Positions 20,943 to 31,208 of a stretch of 64,000 bases of DNA are shown here, piece after piece (position 1 is the first letter of the stretch; every line of letters begins with the position of its first letter). The stretch covers positions 105,396 to 169,395 of the forward strand of contig NZ_BMNB01000015.1 of NCBI RefSeq assembly GCF_014646235.1. The letters are read 5' to 3'. Below the pieces are notes generated by a model. It worked only from the letters and a program-made list of their open reading frames with translations, made no database searches and was not told where the DNA came from. This DNA comes from Micromonospora sonchi (GTDB lineage Bacteria; Actinomycetota; Actinomycetes; Mycobacteriales; Micromonosporaceae). The translations under genes and the position numbers were made by a program.

Positions 20943-23900
20943 GTGATGTACCAGTCACCGGCCGCGGGACTGCCCTTGACCGCGGCCCAGGCGGGCATGT
21001 GGTTGGCCCAGGGTTTCGCCGAGGACCGGGCCGACTACACGCTGGCGCAGTACGTGGAGATCGACGGGCCGGTCGACCTCGCGGCGTTGACCGAGGCGAT
21101 TCGCCGGGCCGTCGACGACAGCGACACCGGCCGGGGACGCATCCTCCGGACCCGCAGCGGCCCGGTGCAGCACCTCGACCCCGAGCCGATGGGCGCCCCG
21201 GCCATGATCGACCTGAGCGATCGGCCCGACGCGGCGGCGGCCGCAGACACCTGGATCGACGACTGCCTGCGCCGCCACTCCGACCTCGCGCTCGGGCCGG
21301 TCAGCGAGATCATGATCCTGCGACTCGCCCCCCGTCTGCACCGCATCTTCATCCGTTGCCACCACGCCTTCGTGGACGGGTTCTCCGCCGCCCTCTGGGC
21401 CCGCCGGGTCGCCGCCGAGTACCGCCACCTGACCGTCCCCGGCGCACCCGCGGCCACTCCGTTCGGGCGGCTGACGGCGCTGCTCGACGCCGACCGGGCC
21501 TACCGCGACTCGGGCGCACTCGCCCGCGACCGGGAGTACTGGGCCGACCAGCTCGCCGGAGCGCCCGCGCCGGTGAGTTTCGGCCGGGCCCGCCCCGGTC
21601 CCCGGGCGAGCGCACGCGCGGACTGCCGGCTCCGCACTGGCGCCGACCTCAGCGAGGCCCTGGTCGGAGGGCTCGCCGGCCTCGCCAGCGCGGCGGGCGT
21701 CACGCTCCCCGCCGTCTTCGTCGCCGCAGCGGCGCTGCATGTGGCCCGGCTGACCGGCGACCACGACCTGGTGCTCGGCCTGCCGGTGACCGCCCGGCTC
21801 GGCACCGGCGTCCGCAACGTGCCCGGGATGCTCTCCAACGTCGTCCCGCTGCGGATCCGCCTGGCACCGGACGCCTCCGTCGGCGAGGTGTTGACCGTGG
21901 TGGCCGGGCAGTTGCAGGGAGCGCTGCGCCGCCAGCGCTACCGCATTGAGGACCTGCGCCGTGACGTGCGCGGAGACGACCAGGAAAGGCCGCTGACCGG
22001 CCCGCACGTCAATCTGATGCTCTTCGACGAGGACCTGATCTTCGGCGAGGCCACCGCGGTTCAGCGCAACGTGACCAACGGCCCGGTCGACGACCTGGCG
22101 TTCGCCGTCTCCGGCGGCACCGGCCACCGGGGCTGGCGGCTGGATGTCGACGCCGACGACAGCCGCTACGACCACGAGGACGTCGGCGTACACCGGCAGG
22201 TCATGCTACGGGTCCTGGACGGCCTGGCCGCCGGGGGGCCGGCCACGCCGATGCGCAGGCTGGACATCCTCGGCCGGGTCCAGCGGGCGGCGCTCGACCG
22301 CCATCACGACACGGCGGTCCCCCGGCCGTCCGCCACGCTCACCGACCTCGTCCACGAGGCGGCCACCGGCAACGAGGACGCGCCCGTGGTCGCAGCGGCC
22401 GGCGGCGCGACCATCAGCCATGCCGAACTCGCCCGCCGCGGCAACCGTCTCGCCCGGCACCTCGCTGCCCAGGGCATCGGCCCGGAGGACGTGGTGGCCG
22501 TATCGGTGCCGCGCGGACTCGACCTGATGGTCGCGCTCGTCGGGGTCGTCACCGCCGGCGCGGCGTACCTCCCGATCGATCCGGACCTGCCGCCCTCCGG
22601 TGTCCGCAGGCTGCTCGGCGACGCCCGCCCGAAGCTCGTGATCACCGGCGGCGGCTCGCCGCCGGGCGGCCCCGCCCCGGTCCTGGACCTCGGCGATCCG
22701 CGGGTCGCCGCACTGCTGCGGAAGTTGCCGGAGCAGCCGCTCAGCGATGCGGACCGGACCGCGCCGCTGCGGCCGCACCATCCACTGTCGGTGGTCTACA
22801 CCTCCGGCTCGACCGGTATGCCCAAGGGCGTCATCAACACGCATGAGGGCATCGTCAACCGGCTGCTGTGGATGCAGGAGGCGTACCGTCTCGGCGCACA
22901 CGACCGGGTGCTGCAGAAGACCTCGTGCGGCTTCGACGTCGCCGGCTGGGAGTTCTTCTGGCCGCTGATCAGCGGAGCTGGCCTGGTCCTGGCCGCGCCC
23001 GGCGCCCACAAGGACCCGCAACGGTTGATCGCGACGATCCGCGAGCACCGGATCACCACCGTGCACTTCGTGCCGACCATGCTCACCGCGTTCCTGGCCG
23101 CGCCGGGTGCGAGCGGCTGCGACTCGTTGCGCCGTGTCGTCGCCAGCGGCGAGGCACTCACCGCTGATCAGCGGGTCCGGCTCCACACCACACTGCCGGG
23201 CTGCGACCTGCACAACCTCTTCGGGCCGACCGAGGCCGCCATCGACGTCACCGCGTGGACCAGTGATCCCGACGGTGACCCGGCTCGGACACCGCCGATC
23301 GGCGCCCCGATCAGCAACGTCCGGGTACACGTGCTGAACCGGGCGCTGCAGCCGGTTCCCACCGGTGTCGCCGGTGAGCTGTACCTGGCCGGCACCGGGC
23401 TGGCCCGCGGCTACCTACGCCGTCCGGATCTCACCGCCGTCCGGTTCGTCGCCTGCCCGTATGGTCCGCCCGGCACCCGGATGTACCGGACCGGCGACCT
23501 CGGCCGGCGCCGCTCCGACGGGGAGCTGGAGTACCTGGGCCGAGACGACGAGCAGGTCAAGGTGAACGGGGTCCGGGTGGAGCCGGCGGAGATCGTGGCG
23601 ACGCTGCGCAGCCATCCGGCGGTCGCCCAGGCCGAGGTCGTCCCCCACGCGGACGGTCCGGGACCCCGTCGCCTGGTCGGTTACCTGGTGCCGGACCGGG
23701 AGGCGCTCAACGCCCGGTCCGCGGTGAACCCACAGATTCATACCGAACAATGGCAGGAACTGTACGAGGACCTCTACACCGGCACCGCGGATCGGCCCTT
23801 CGGCGACGACTTCAGCGGCTGGTCCTCCAGCTACGACGGGGAGCCACTGCCGCACGACGAGATGGAGCAGTGGCGGTCGGCCACGGTCGACCGGATCCGG

Positions 23901-26900
23901 GCGCTGCGCCCACGCCGGGTGCTGGAGATCGGCGCCGGCACCGGCCTGATCCTCGCCCGCCTCGCTCCGGAGTCCGAGACTTACTGGGCCACCGACATCT
24001 CTGCCGCCGCTGTCGAAGCCCTCCGCCTGCACGCCGCGGACGCCGGTCTCGCCGACCGGGTGCACGTGCGCCAGCAGGCCGCCGACGACGTCTCCGGGCT
24101 GCCCGAGGCGTTCTTCGACGTGATCGTCATCAACTCGGTGGTGCAGTATTTCCCCGACGCCGACTATCTGGCCGCGGTTCTGCGGGGAGCCGCCGAGCTG
24201 CTGGCACCGGGCGGCGCAGTCTTCCTCGGCGACGTACGCAACCTGCGCATTCAGGAGATCCTGGACGCGGGCGCGCACGGCCGGAGGACGGGCGTCACAC
24301 CCGAGAACGTACGCCGCCTCGTCGAACTGTCCGCCTCCCAGCAGAACGAGCTGCTCCTCGACCCGCTCTGGTTCGATGACTTCGCCGCGGCGGAACCGTC
24401 GTTCGTGGGCGCCGACATCCGCATCCGGACCGCCCGCTACGACAACGAGCTGAGCCGCTACCGCTACGACGTGGTGCTGCATGCCGCGGGTGGCCCTCCG
24501 ATCCGGCTGGTCGCTGAGCTACCCGCCATGAGCTGGGCGGACGCTGGCGGCATGGATGGTGTAGCCGCGTTGTTGACGAAGCCGGGGACCGAGCTGCGGG
24601 TCACCGGCATCCCGCACGCGCGGCTACTCACCGACGTGGCGCTGGCCGAGGCGGCCGGCCTGCGGACCCCGAGGTCGGCGACCGCAGCCGCCGATCCGAC
24701 CGACCTGGCCGAGCACGGGGCCGTCGTCACCTGGAGCGGCGGCGACCGGGGCGAGATCGACGCACTGTTCCTGGCGCCGGGCGACGAACGGCTCACCGGT
24801 GTACTGCGCCACCCCGGTGAGCAACCCCGTCCCGGTCGGACGGCATCCGACCCGCTGCTGACCGCGCGGTCCGGCGAACTGATCCGGGAAGTACGCTCCT
24901 ACCTGCGCGAACGCCTTCCCGAATACCTTGTCCCGACCGCCTTCGTGGTGATCGGCGAGCTCCCGGTCACGGCCAACGGCAAACTGGACCGCGCCGCGCT
25001 GCCCGCCCCGGTCCGCGGGCCCCTGAGCCACGGCCGGGCCCCCGCGTCGAAGCGCGAGGAACTGCTGTGCGCGCTCTTCATCGAGGTGCTGGGCGTCCCG
25101 GCCGCCGGCCCGGACGACAGCTTCCTCGATCTGGGTGGCGACAGCATCACCGCCATCCAGCTCGCCGGCCGGGCCCGGGCGACCGGTCTGGTGTTCACCC
25201 CCCGGGAGGTGTTCGACCGCCGCACCCCGGCCCAGCTCGCGCTGGTCGCCGGAGCGGCCGCCACCGCGCCGGGCCGCGACCCGGACGCCGGTATCGGGGA
25301 GGTCCCGCCCACGCCGATCGTCCACCACTTCGCCGGTCCGGCCGGGCCGCCGGCCGGGCACGCTCAGTCGTTGGTCCTCGACACCCCCGCCGACCTCGAC
25401 GGCGACCTGCTCACGGCGGCGGTCCAGGCGGTTGTCGACCACCACGACGCGCTGCGGTTGCGAGTGCGCCGCGACCGTGCCGGCTGGTCGCTGCACGTGG
25501 CGCCGCGCGGTGCCGTCCAGGCCGAGGTACGGCGGATCGAGGCGCCCACCGACCTCGGCCGCGTGACCGGAGAGGCGGCCAGCGAACTCGATCCCTCCGG
25601 CGGTGTGCTGCGCGTCCTGCACGTCGACGCCGGACCGGGACGCAACGGGCGGCTCGTCCTGATCGTGCATCACCTCGCCGTCGACGGGGTGTCGTGGCGG
25701 ATCCTGGCCGAGGACCTGCCCCGGGCGTACGCCGCCCTCGCCGCCGGAAGCGAACACCGGCTCGGATCGGTTGGCGACAGCTACCGCACCTGGGCCGAGG
25801 CCGTCACCGGCCAGGCCGCGGTGGACCTGCGGCGTGCGGAAGCGCCCGCCTGGCAGAGCCTGATCGGCGGTCCGGATTCCCGCACCGGCCGGTACCAGCT
25901 CGATCCTGCCCTCGACGTCCACGCCACCCGCGCCGAACTCCGCACCGGCCTGCCCCCCGAGACCACCGCCGCCCTGGTCGAGCAGGCCGCCGCCGCGTTC
26001 CACACTGGGCCGGAGGTGTTGCTGCTCACCGCCGTCGCACTCGCCCTGCCGCCTGGAGAGGCGCTGATCGATGTGGAACGGCACGGCCGCGACACCGGCG
26101 AGGACCTGGACCTGTCCCGTACGGTCGGCTGGTTCACCAGTCTCTTCCCGGTGCGGCTCGACCCCACCCCAATCCCCCGCCACCGGCTGCACGACGAGGT
26201 CGCCACCGCGGTCAAACAGGTGAAGGAGCGGCTCGCCGCGATCCCCGGGAACGGAGCGGGGTACGGGGTACTGCGCCAGCTGGCCCCGGACGTGCTCGGA
26301 CCGGTGGCCGCGCCGTCGATTCTCGTCAACTACCTGGGCCGGTTCGCCGCCGCCGAGGTGGAGGGCTGGCGGCTGAGCCCCGGCGCGCTGACCGACCACG
26401 CCGGGCCGGGTCAGCCGCTCACGCACGCTCTGCAGATCGACGCCGCGGTGGAGCCCGGCGACGGTGGCCCACGGCTGGTCATGCGCTGGTCGTGGGCGGG
26501 CCGCCTACTGAGCGCCGAGGAGGTCCGCACCGTCGCCGACGCGGTGGGCGACGTGCTCTCGGCCATCGCCGCTGTGGGCCGCGATCCGATCGCCGGCGGG
26601 CACACACCCTCCGACTTTCCGCTGGTCGAGATCGCGCAGGTCGAGATCGACGAGTTCGAGCGGGACCGCCCGGCGATCGACGCCCTGCTCCCGGTCACCC
26701 CCCTGCAGGGTGGGCTGCTGTTCCACGCCAGCTACGACGGCACCGCCTCCGACGTCTACACCGTGCAGATCCAGGTCGACCTCGAAGGTCATCTCGACGG
26801 CACCCGGCTGCGGTCCGCCGCCCGGGCCCTGCTGGACCGCCATCCGAGCCTGCGGACCGAGTTCCCGGCCCGTTCCTCCGGCGCCCCGGTGCAGGTGGTG

Positions 26901-29900
26901 CGGCGCAGCGCGGAGGCCGCGTGGCAGGAGATCGACCTGCGCGGGCTCGCCGGATCCGAACAGAACGATCGCGCCGGGGCCCTGGCAACGGACGACCGCT
27001 GGCGCCGCTTCAGCCTGGGTGACGCTCCGCTGCTGCGGATGACCCTGCTCAGGCTCGGCGGCGACCGGTACCGGCTGCTGGTCACCCACCATCACCTGGT
27101 GCTGGACGGCTGGTCGGCGCCGCTGCTGCTCAACGACCTCTTCGACCTCTACCGGCACGGCGCCGCGGCGGCCTCGCCGGCGCCGGTCACCGGCCCGGTC
27201 GACTACGCGGCGTGGCTGGCCCGCCAGGACCGGGCCGCGGCCCGGCAGGCGTGGGGTGACGCCCTCGCCGGCCTGCCGGGGCCGTCCCGGATCACCGCCG
27301 CCGACGTTGACCTGCACCGGTCGGTCCGACCCGAACACGAGCGGGCCGAGCTGCCCTTCGAGGCGCTCCGCGCGCTGCGCGCCCAGGCCCGCCGGGCCGG
27401 TGTCACTCTCAACACGATCGTCCAGGCGGCCTGGGGCATCGTGCTGTCCCGGTTCACCGGCCACCACGACGTCGTCTTCGGCACGACCGTCTCGGGACGC
27501 CCGGCCGATCTACCGGAGGCCGACCGGATGCTCGGCATGTTCGTCAACACCGTGCCGGTCCGGGTCACCGTCGACGACCGACTGGTCCTGGCCGACCTGC
27601 TGCGTGGGCTGCAGGCCGCCCAGACCTCGCTGACCGGCCATCACCACCTCTGTATGGCCGCCGTGCAGGAGGCGGCCGGATTCGAGACCGACCTGTTCGA
27701 CACGCTGCTCGTCTTCGAGAACTATCCGCTCGGCGAGCGGTCGGCCGGCGACGGGCTGCGGGTCAGCGGGTATCGGGCGCTGAACGACGTGCACTACCCG
27801 CTCGCACTGATCGTGGTTCCCGGGGACACGCTCGCCGTCGAGCTCGGGTACCGTCCGGACGCTCTGCGGGCCGCCACGGTCCGGGCCGCCGGGCAGGCGT
27901 TCCTCCACGTGCTCCGGGCCATGGCCGCCGATGCGGCCCTGAAGAGCCGGGTCGGCGACATCGAGCTGCTGTCCGCGGCCCAGCGTGAGGAGGCGGTGCG
28001 GCGCGGGCGCGGCGGTGGGCGCGGCGCGACGGCCGGCGACCTGCTCAGCGCCTTTCAAAGCCAAGTCTGGCGTACGCCGGACGCGATCGCCGTCAGCGCC
28101 GGTGACCAGCGGCTCACCTACCGGGAACTGGAGTTGCGCTCGGCCCGCCTGGCCGCCCGGCTCGCCCGCCACGGGGCCGGCCCGGAGCGGATCGTCGGCG
28201 TCGCCGTGCCGCGATCCACGGAACTGCTGGTGACCTTGCTCGCGGTGCTGCGCACGGGCGCGGCGTACCTGCCGCTCGACCCCGCTCATCCGGCCGACCG
28301 GATCGCCTACACCATCGCCGACGCCCGGCCGGTGGTCGTCGTTGCCGGCGAGACGTCCGCCCTGGGCCCGCTGCCCGGCACAACGGTGCTGACCTGCGTC
28401 GATGACCCGGCTGGCGACGCCGAGCCCGACGTCGTCCCGGTCGCCACGGAGACGGCCGCCTACGTCATCTACACATCCGGATCGACGGGACGCCCCAAGG
28501 GCGTCGTCGTCTCCCGCGGCAATCTCGCCACCTTCGTCTGCTGGGCGGTCCGGACGTTCGGCGCCGACGGTCTCGCGCACGTGCTGGCGTCGACGTCGCT
28601 GTCGTTCGACGTGTCGGTCGTCGAGCTCTTCCCCGCCCTGGTCACGGGCGGTCATGTGGAGCTGGTGCCGAACCTGCTCGACCTGCTCGACCGCCCCTTC
28701 GCCGGTACTCTCGTCTCCGGCGTGCCGTCGGTGTTGTCGGCGCTGGTCACCGCCCCTGGACTGCGGCTGGACACCCGCTGGGTCCTGTCGGCCGGCGAGG
28801 CGCTCCCGCGTCACCTGGCCGAACGGCTGCGGGCGGCGCTGCCAGCCGCCCGGCTCGCCAACCTCTACGGGCCGACCGAGGCCACCGTCTACGCCACCGG
28901 CTGGTACGACGACGGCGCCCCGCTGCCCGCCGTCCCGCCGATCGGCCGCCCGCTGGAACACACCGACGTGTACGTGCTCGACCACCGGCTGCGACCGGTG
29001 CCGCCGGGTTCGGCCGGGGAGCTCTACCTGTCCGGTGACGGTCTCACCCGCGGCTACCTGAACCAGCCGGGGCTGTCCGCGGCCCGGTTCGTGGCGGACC
29101 CGTTCGCCCCGCCAGGCGCCCGGATGTACCGGACCGGCGACGTGGTCCGCGAGGACGTGGGCGGCGTCGTCTACCTCGGCCGCGGCGACGACCAGATCAA
29201 GATCCGTGGCCTGCGGATCGAACCGGGCGAGATCGCCTGCGTGCTCACGGAGCATCCGCTGGTGGACGAGGCGGTGGTCGTCGACGCCGCCGGCCCCGCC
29301 GGCACCCGGCGGCTCGTGGGTTACGTGGTGCCGGCCGGCCCGGATGCCCGCCCGGACATCGACGAACTGCGGGCGCACCTCGGCGGCCGGCTTCCGGAGC
29401 ACATGGTCCCCGCCGTGCTGGTGCTGCTGGACCGGCTGCCGGTGACCGCCAACGGCAAACTCGACCGGGCCGCCCTGCCGCCTCCCCCGCAGGCGGCGCC
29501 TCCCGGCCACCGGCCTGCGGCGGACTCGATCGAACACACGCTGGCCGAGCTGTTCGCCACCATCGTCGGGCTGCCGGAGCCGGCCGGCGCGGACGACGAC
29601 TTCTTCCAGCTCGGCGGCGACAGCATCTCCTCGATGCAGCTCGCCGCCCTTGTCCGGGCGCACGGGTGGGAGCTCTCCCCGCGCGACGTCTTCCAGCACC
29701 GAACTCCGGCCCGGCTGGCGATGGTCGCCCGAGCCGCGCGGGAGACCGCAGCTGAGCCGGACGGCGCCGGGGTCGGCGAGATCGTGCCCACCCCCGTCAT
29801 GCACCGGCTTCGCGAGCTGGGCGGTCCGGTCCGGCGGTTCCATCAGTCGATCCTGGTCCGGGTGCCGGCGTCGCTCACGCTGGACGCGCTGGTCCACGGG

Positions 29901-31208
29901 GTGCAGGCGGTCATCGACCACCACGACGTGCTGCGCCTGCAGCTCGACGGGTCGGGAAACCCGTACACCCGGGCGGTGGGCTCGGTGCGGGCCGCCGATC
30001 TGGTGCGCCGGGTCCCCCTTGGCGACGACGCGAGCGTCGCCGAGCACACCGGCGCCGCCCGGGACCGGCTGGACCCAGTGTCCGGCGAGGTCGTCCAGGC
30101 CGTCTGGTTCGAGGCCAGTCCGCCCGGTCAAGGGCTGCTCAGCCTGGTCGTCCACCATCTCGCGGTGGACGGTGTCTCGTGGCGGATCCTGGTCCCGGAC
30201 CTGGCGATCGCCTGCGCGGCGGCCCTGCGCGGGACCAACGCGCCGCTTGCGCCGGTCCGCACCTCGTTCCGCACCTGGTCGGCGAGGCTCGCGGCGACCG
30301 CGACCGCGCACGCCGGAGAGACCGCGCACTGGTCCGCGGTGGACGCCACCGCCGGCCTCCCGGTCGGCAGCCGCCCGCTCGATCCGGAACGGGACCGGGT
30401 GGAGAGCCGGCGCACCGTCACCACCCGGCTCGAGCCGGAGCGGGCGGAGCCGCTGCTCAGCGCGATCACCCGCGGTCTCCGCGCGCCGGTCGAGGACGTG
30501 CTGCTCACCGCGCTGGCGCTCGCCGTCCAGGACCGGCACCGGGATCGGCACGGCGTGGTCGCGCCGGTCGCCATCGACGTCGAGTCGCAGGGCCGGGACG
30601 CGGTGGACGACCTCGACACGTCCCGTACGGTCGGCTGGTTCACCAGCATCCACCCGGTGCTGCTCGACCCCGCTGTCGCTGACTGGGCGGACCTGTGGGA
30701 GGGCGGCCCGGCCGCTGGCACGGCCCTCGACCGGATCCGCGACCAGCTCGCGGCAGTACCCGGCGACGGGTCGGGCCACGGCGTGCTGCACTTCCTCGAC
30801 CCTGGCCGGCCGCTGCCCGCGCCCGCGCACCGGCCGGCGGTCGGCCTGAACTATCTGGGCCGGTTCGCCGCGGACGGTACCGGCGACTGGACTCTGACCG
30901 GCGGCATCGACGGTGGCGCGGACCCCGAGCTACCCCTGATCCACGCGCTCGAACTCGACGTGTACGTGAGCGACGGCACCGACGGCCCGTCTCTGGTGGC
31001 CCGCTGGTCGTGGGCCGCGGGCGTACTCGGCGAACACGAGGTGCGCGATCTGGCCGGACGGTGGACGGCCGCGCTGGAGGCGCTCGGGCAGCACGGTTCC
31101 GGCCCGAGCGCGGCCCAGGCCCGGCTCTCCGACCTGTCGATCGCCGGGTTGTTCCAGGAGGACCTGGACCTTCTCCAGGACGAGCTCGCCATGGAGTGGG
31201 AGGCGTAA
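20943..31208 (+). CDS. NRPS-2: C-A(Ser)-MT-T-E-C-A-T-E (initiating)
   Basis: A 3,421-residue NRPS beginning the assembly line. Domains with rough residues: C 1-460 (HHAFVDG near 140; start LPLTAAQAGMWLAQ resembles the first C domain of EntF-type enzymes), A 468-930 with N-methyltransferase insert 931-1196 (VLEIGAGTGLIL), T (LGGDSITA) 1397, E 1457-1900 (HHLAVDGVSWRIL, RTVGWFTS), C 1910-2350 (HHHLVLDGWS, DCL type), A 2367-2850, T (LGGDSISS) 2891, E 2943-3396, then a short acidic tail LFQEDLDLLQDELAMEW that could be a docking helix. Codes I extracted: DVWHVSLIDK (Ser) and DVVSLALVYK (unassigned). Both LGGDS carrier motifs fit epimerisation modules. Start GTG 20943 or ATG 20946; AAGGAG lies upstream. 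Its TAA overlaps the NRPS-3 ATG by 1 nt. Confidence 0.93.
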   Translation: MMYQSPAAGLPLTAAQAGMWLAQGFAEDRADYTLAQYVEIDGPVDLAALTEAIRRAVDDSDTGRGRILRTRSGPVQHLDPEPMGAPAMIDLSDRPDAAAAADTWIDDCLRRHSDLALGPVSEIMILRLAPRLHRIFIRCHHAFVDGFSAALWARRVAAEYRHLTVPGAPAATPFGRLTALLDADRAYRDSGALARDREYWADQLAGAPAPVSFGRARPGPRASARADCRLRTGADLSEALVGGLAGLASAAGVTLPAVFVAAAALHVARLTGDHDLVLGLPVTARLGTGVRNVPGMLSNVVPLRIRLAPDASVGEVLTVVAGQLQGALRRQRYRIEDLRRDVRGDDQERPLTGPHVNLMLFDEDLIFGEATAVQRNVTNGPVDDLAFAVSGGTGHRGWRLDVDADDSRYDHEDVGVHRQVMLRVLDGLAAGGPATPMRRLDILGRVQRAALDRHHDTAVPRPSATLTDLVHEAATGNEDAPVVAAAGGATISHAELARRGNRLARHLAAQGIGPEDVVAVSVPRGLDLMVALVGVVTAGAAYLPIDPDLPPSGVRRLLGDARPKLVITGGGSPPGGPAPVLDLGDPRVAALLRKLPEQPLSDADRTAPLRPHHPLSVVYTSGSTGMPKGVINTHEGIVNRLLWMQEAYRLGAHDRVLQKTSCGFDVAGWEFFWPLISGAGLVLAAPGAHKDPQRLIATIREHRITTVHFVPTMLTAFLAAPGASGCDSLRRVVASGEALTADQRVRLHTTLPGCDLHNLFGPTEAAIDVTAWTSDPDGDPARTPPIGAPISNVRVHVLNRALQPVPTGVAGELYLAGTGLARGYLRRPDLTAVRFVACPYGPPGTRMYRTGDLGRRRSDGELEYLGRDDEQVKVNGVRVEPAEIVATLRSHPAVAQAEVVPHADGPGPRRLVGYLVPDREALNARSAVNPQIHTEQWQELYEDLYTGTADRPFGDDFSGWSSSYDGEPLPHDEMEQWRSATVDRIRALRPRRVLEIGAGTGLILARLAPESETYWATDISAAAVEALRLHAADAGLADRVHVRQQAADDVSGLPEAFFDVIVINSVVQYFPDADYLAAVLRGAAELLAPGGAVFLGDVRNLRIQEILDAGAHGRRTGVTPENVRRLVELSASQQNELLLDPLWFDDFAAAEPSFVGADIRIRTARYDNELSRYRYDVVLHAAGGPPIRLVAELPAMSWADAGGMDGVAALLTKPGTELRVTGIPHARLLTDVALAEAAGLRTPRSATAAADPTDLAEHGAVVTWSGGDRGEIDALFLAPGDERLTGVLRHPGEQPRPGRTASDPLLTARSGELIREVRSYLRERLPEYLVPTAFVVIGELPVTANGKLDRAALPAPVRGPLSHGRAPASKREELLCALFIEVLGVPAAGPDDSFLDLGGDSITAIQLAGRARATGLVFTPREVFDRRTPAQLALVAGAAATAPGRDPDAGIGEVPPTPIVHHFAGPAGPPAGHAQSLVLDTPADLDGDLLTAAVQAVVDHHDALRLRVRRDRAGWSLHVAPRGAVQAEVRRIEAPTDLGRVTGEAASELDPSGGVLRVLHVDAGPGRNGRLVLIVHHLAVDGVSWRILAEDLPRAYAALAAGSEHRLGSVGDSYRTWAEAVTGQAAVDLRRAEAPAWQSLIGGPDSRTGRYQLDPALDVHATRAELRTGLPPETTAALVEQAAAAFHTGPEVLLLTAVALALPPGEALIDVERHGRDTGEDLDLSRTVGWFTSLFPVRLDPTPIPRHRLHDEVATAVKQVKERLAAIPGNGAGYGVLRQLAPDVLGPVAAPSILVNYLGRFAAAEVEGWRLSPGALTDHAGPGQPLTHALQIDAAVEPGDGGPRLVMRWSWAGRLLSAEEVRTVADAVGDVLSAIAAVGRDPIAGGHTPSDFPLVEIAQVEIDEFERDRPAIDALLPVTPLQGGLLFHASYDGTASDVYTVQIQVDLEGHLDGTRLRSAARALLDRHPSLRTEFPARSSGAPVQVVRRSAEAAWQEIDLRGLAGSEQNDRAGALATDDRWRRFSLGDAPLLRMTLLRLGGDRYRLLVTHHHLVLDGWSAPLLLNDLFDLYRHGAAAASPAPVTGPVDYAAWLARQDRAAARQAWGDALAGLPGPSRITAADVDLHRSVRPEHERAELPFEALRALRAQARRAGVTLNTIVQAAWGIVLSRFTGHHDVVFGTTVSGRPADLPEADRMLGMFVNTVPVRVTVDDRLVLADLLRGLQAAQTSLTGHHHLCMAAVQEAAGFETDLFDTLLVFENYPLGERSAGDGLRVSGYRALNDVHYPLALIVVPGDTLAVELGYRPDALRAATVRAAGQAFLHVLRAMAADAALKSRVGDIELLSAAQREEAVRRGRGGGRGATAGDLLSAFQSQVWRTPDAIAVSAGDQRLTYRELELRSARLAARLARHGAGPERIVGVAVPRSTELLVTLLAVLRTGAAYLPLDPAHPADRIAYTIADARPVVVVAGETSALGPLPGTTVLTCVDDPAGDAEPDVVPVATETAAYVIYTSGSTGRPKGVVVSRGNLATFVCWAVRTFGADGLAHVLASTSLSFDVSVVELFPALVTGGHVELVPNLLDLLDRPFAGTLVSGVPSVLSALVTAPGLRLDTRWVLSAGEALPRHLAERLRAALPAARLANLYGPTEATVYATGWYDDGAPLPAVPPIGRPLEHTDVYVLDHRLRPVPPGSAGELYLSGDGLTRGYLNQPGLSAARFVADPFAPPGARMYRTGDVVREDVGGVVYLGRGDDQIKIRGLRIEPGEIACVLTEHPLVDEAVVVDAAGPAGTRRLVGYVVPAGPDARPDIDELRAHLGGRLPEHMVPAVLVLLDRLPVTANGKLDRAALPPPPQAAPPGHRPAADSIEHTLAELFATIVGLPEPAGADDDFFQLGGDSISSMQLAALVRAHGWELSPRDVFQHRTPARLAMVARAARETAAEPDGAGVGEIVPTPVMHRLRELGGPVRRFHQSILVRVPASLTLDALVHGVQAVIDHHDVLRLQLDGSGNPYTRAVGSVRAADLVRRVPLGDDASVAEHTGAARDRLDPVSGEVVQAVWFEASPPGQGLLSLVVHHLAVDGVSWRILVPDLAIACAAALRGTNAPLAPVRTSFRTWSARLAATATAHAGETAHWSAVDATAGLPVGSRPLDPERDRVESRRTVTTRLEPERAEPLLSAITRGLRAPVEDVLLTALALAVQDRHRDRHGVVAPVAIDVESQGRDAVDDLDTSRTVGWFTSIHPVLLDPAVADWADLWEGGPAAGTALDRIRDQLAAVPGDGSGHGVLHFLDPGRPLPAPAHRPAVGLNYLGRFAADGTGDWTLTGGIDGGADPELPLIHALELDVYVSDGTDGPSLVARWSWAAGVLGEHEVRDLAGRWTAALEALGQHGSGPSAAQARLSDLSIAGLFQEDLDLLQDELAMEWEA

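Noticed and set aside
30695..31207. Longer start for NRPS-3
   Set aside because: The segment is a shadow of the NRPS-2 epimerisation domain; ATG 31208 matches normal condensation-domain starts and overlaps the NRPS-2 stop.
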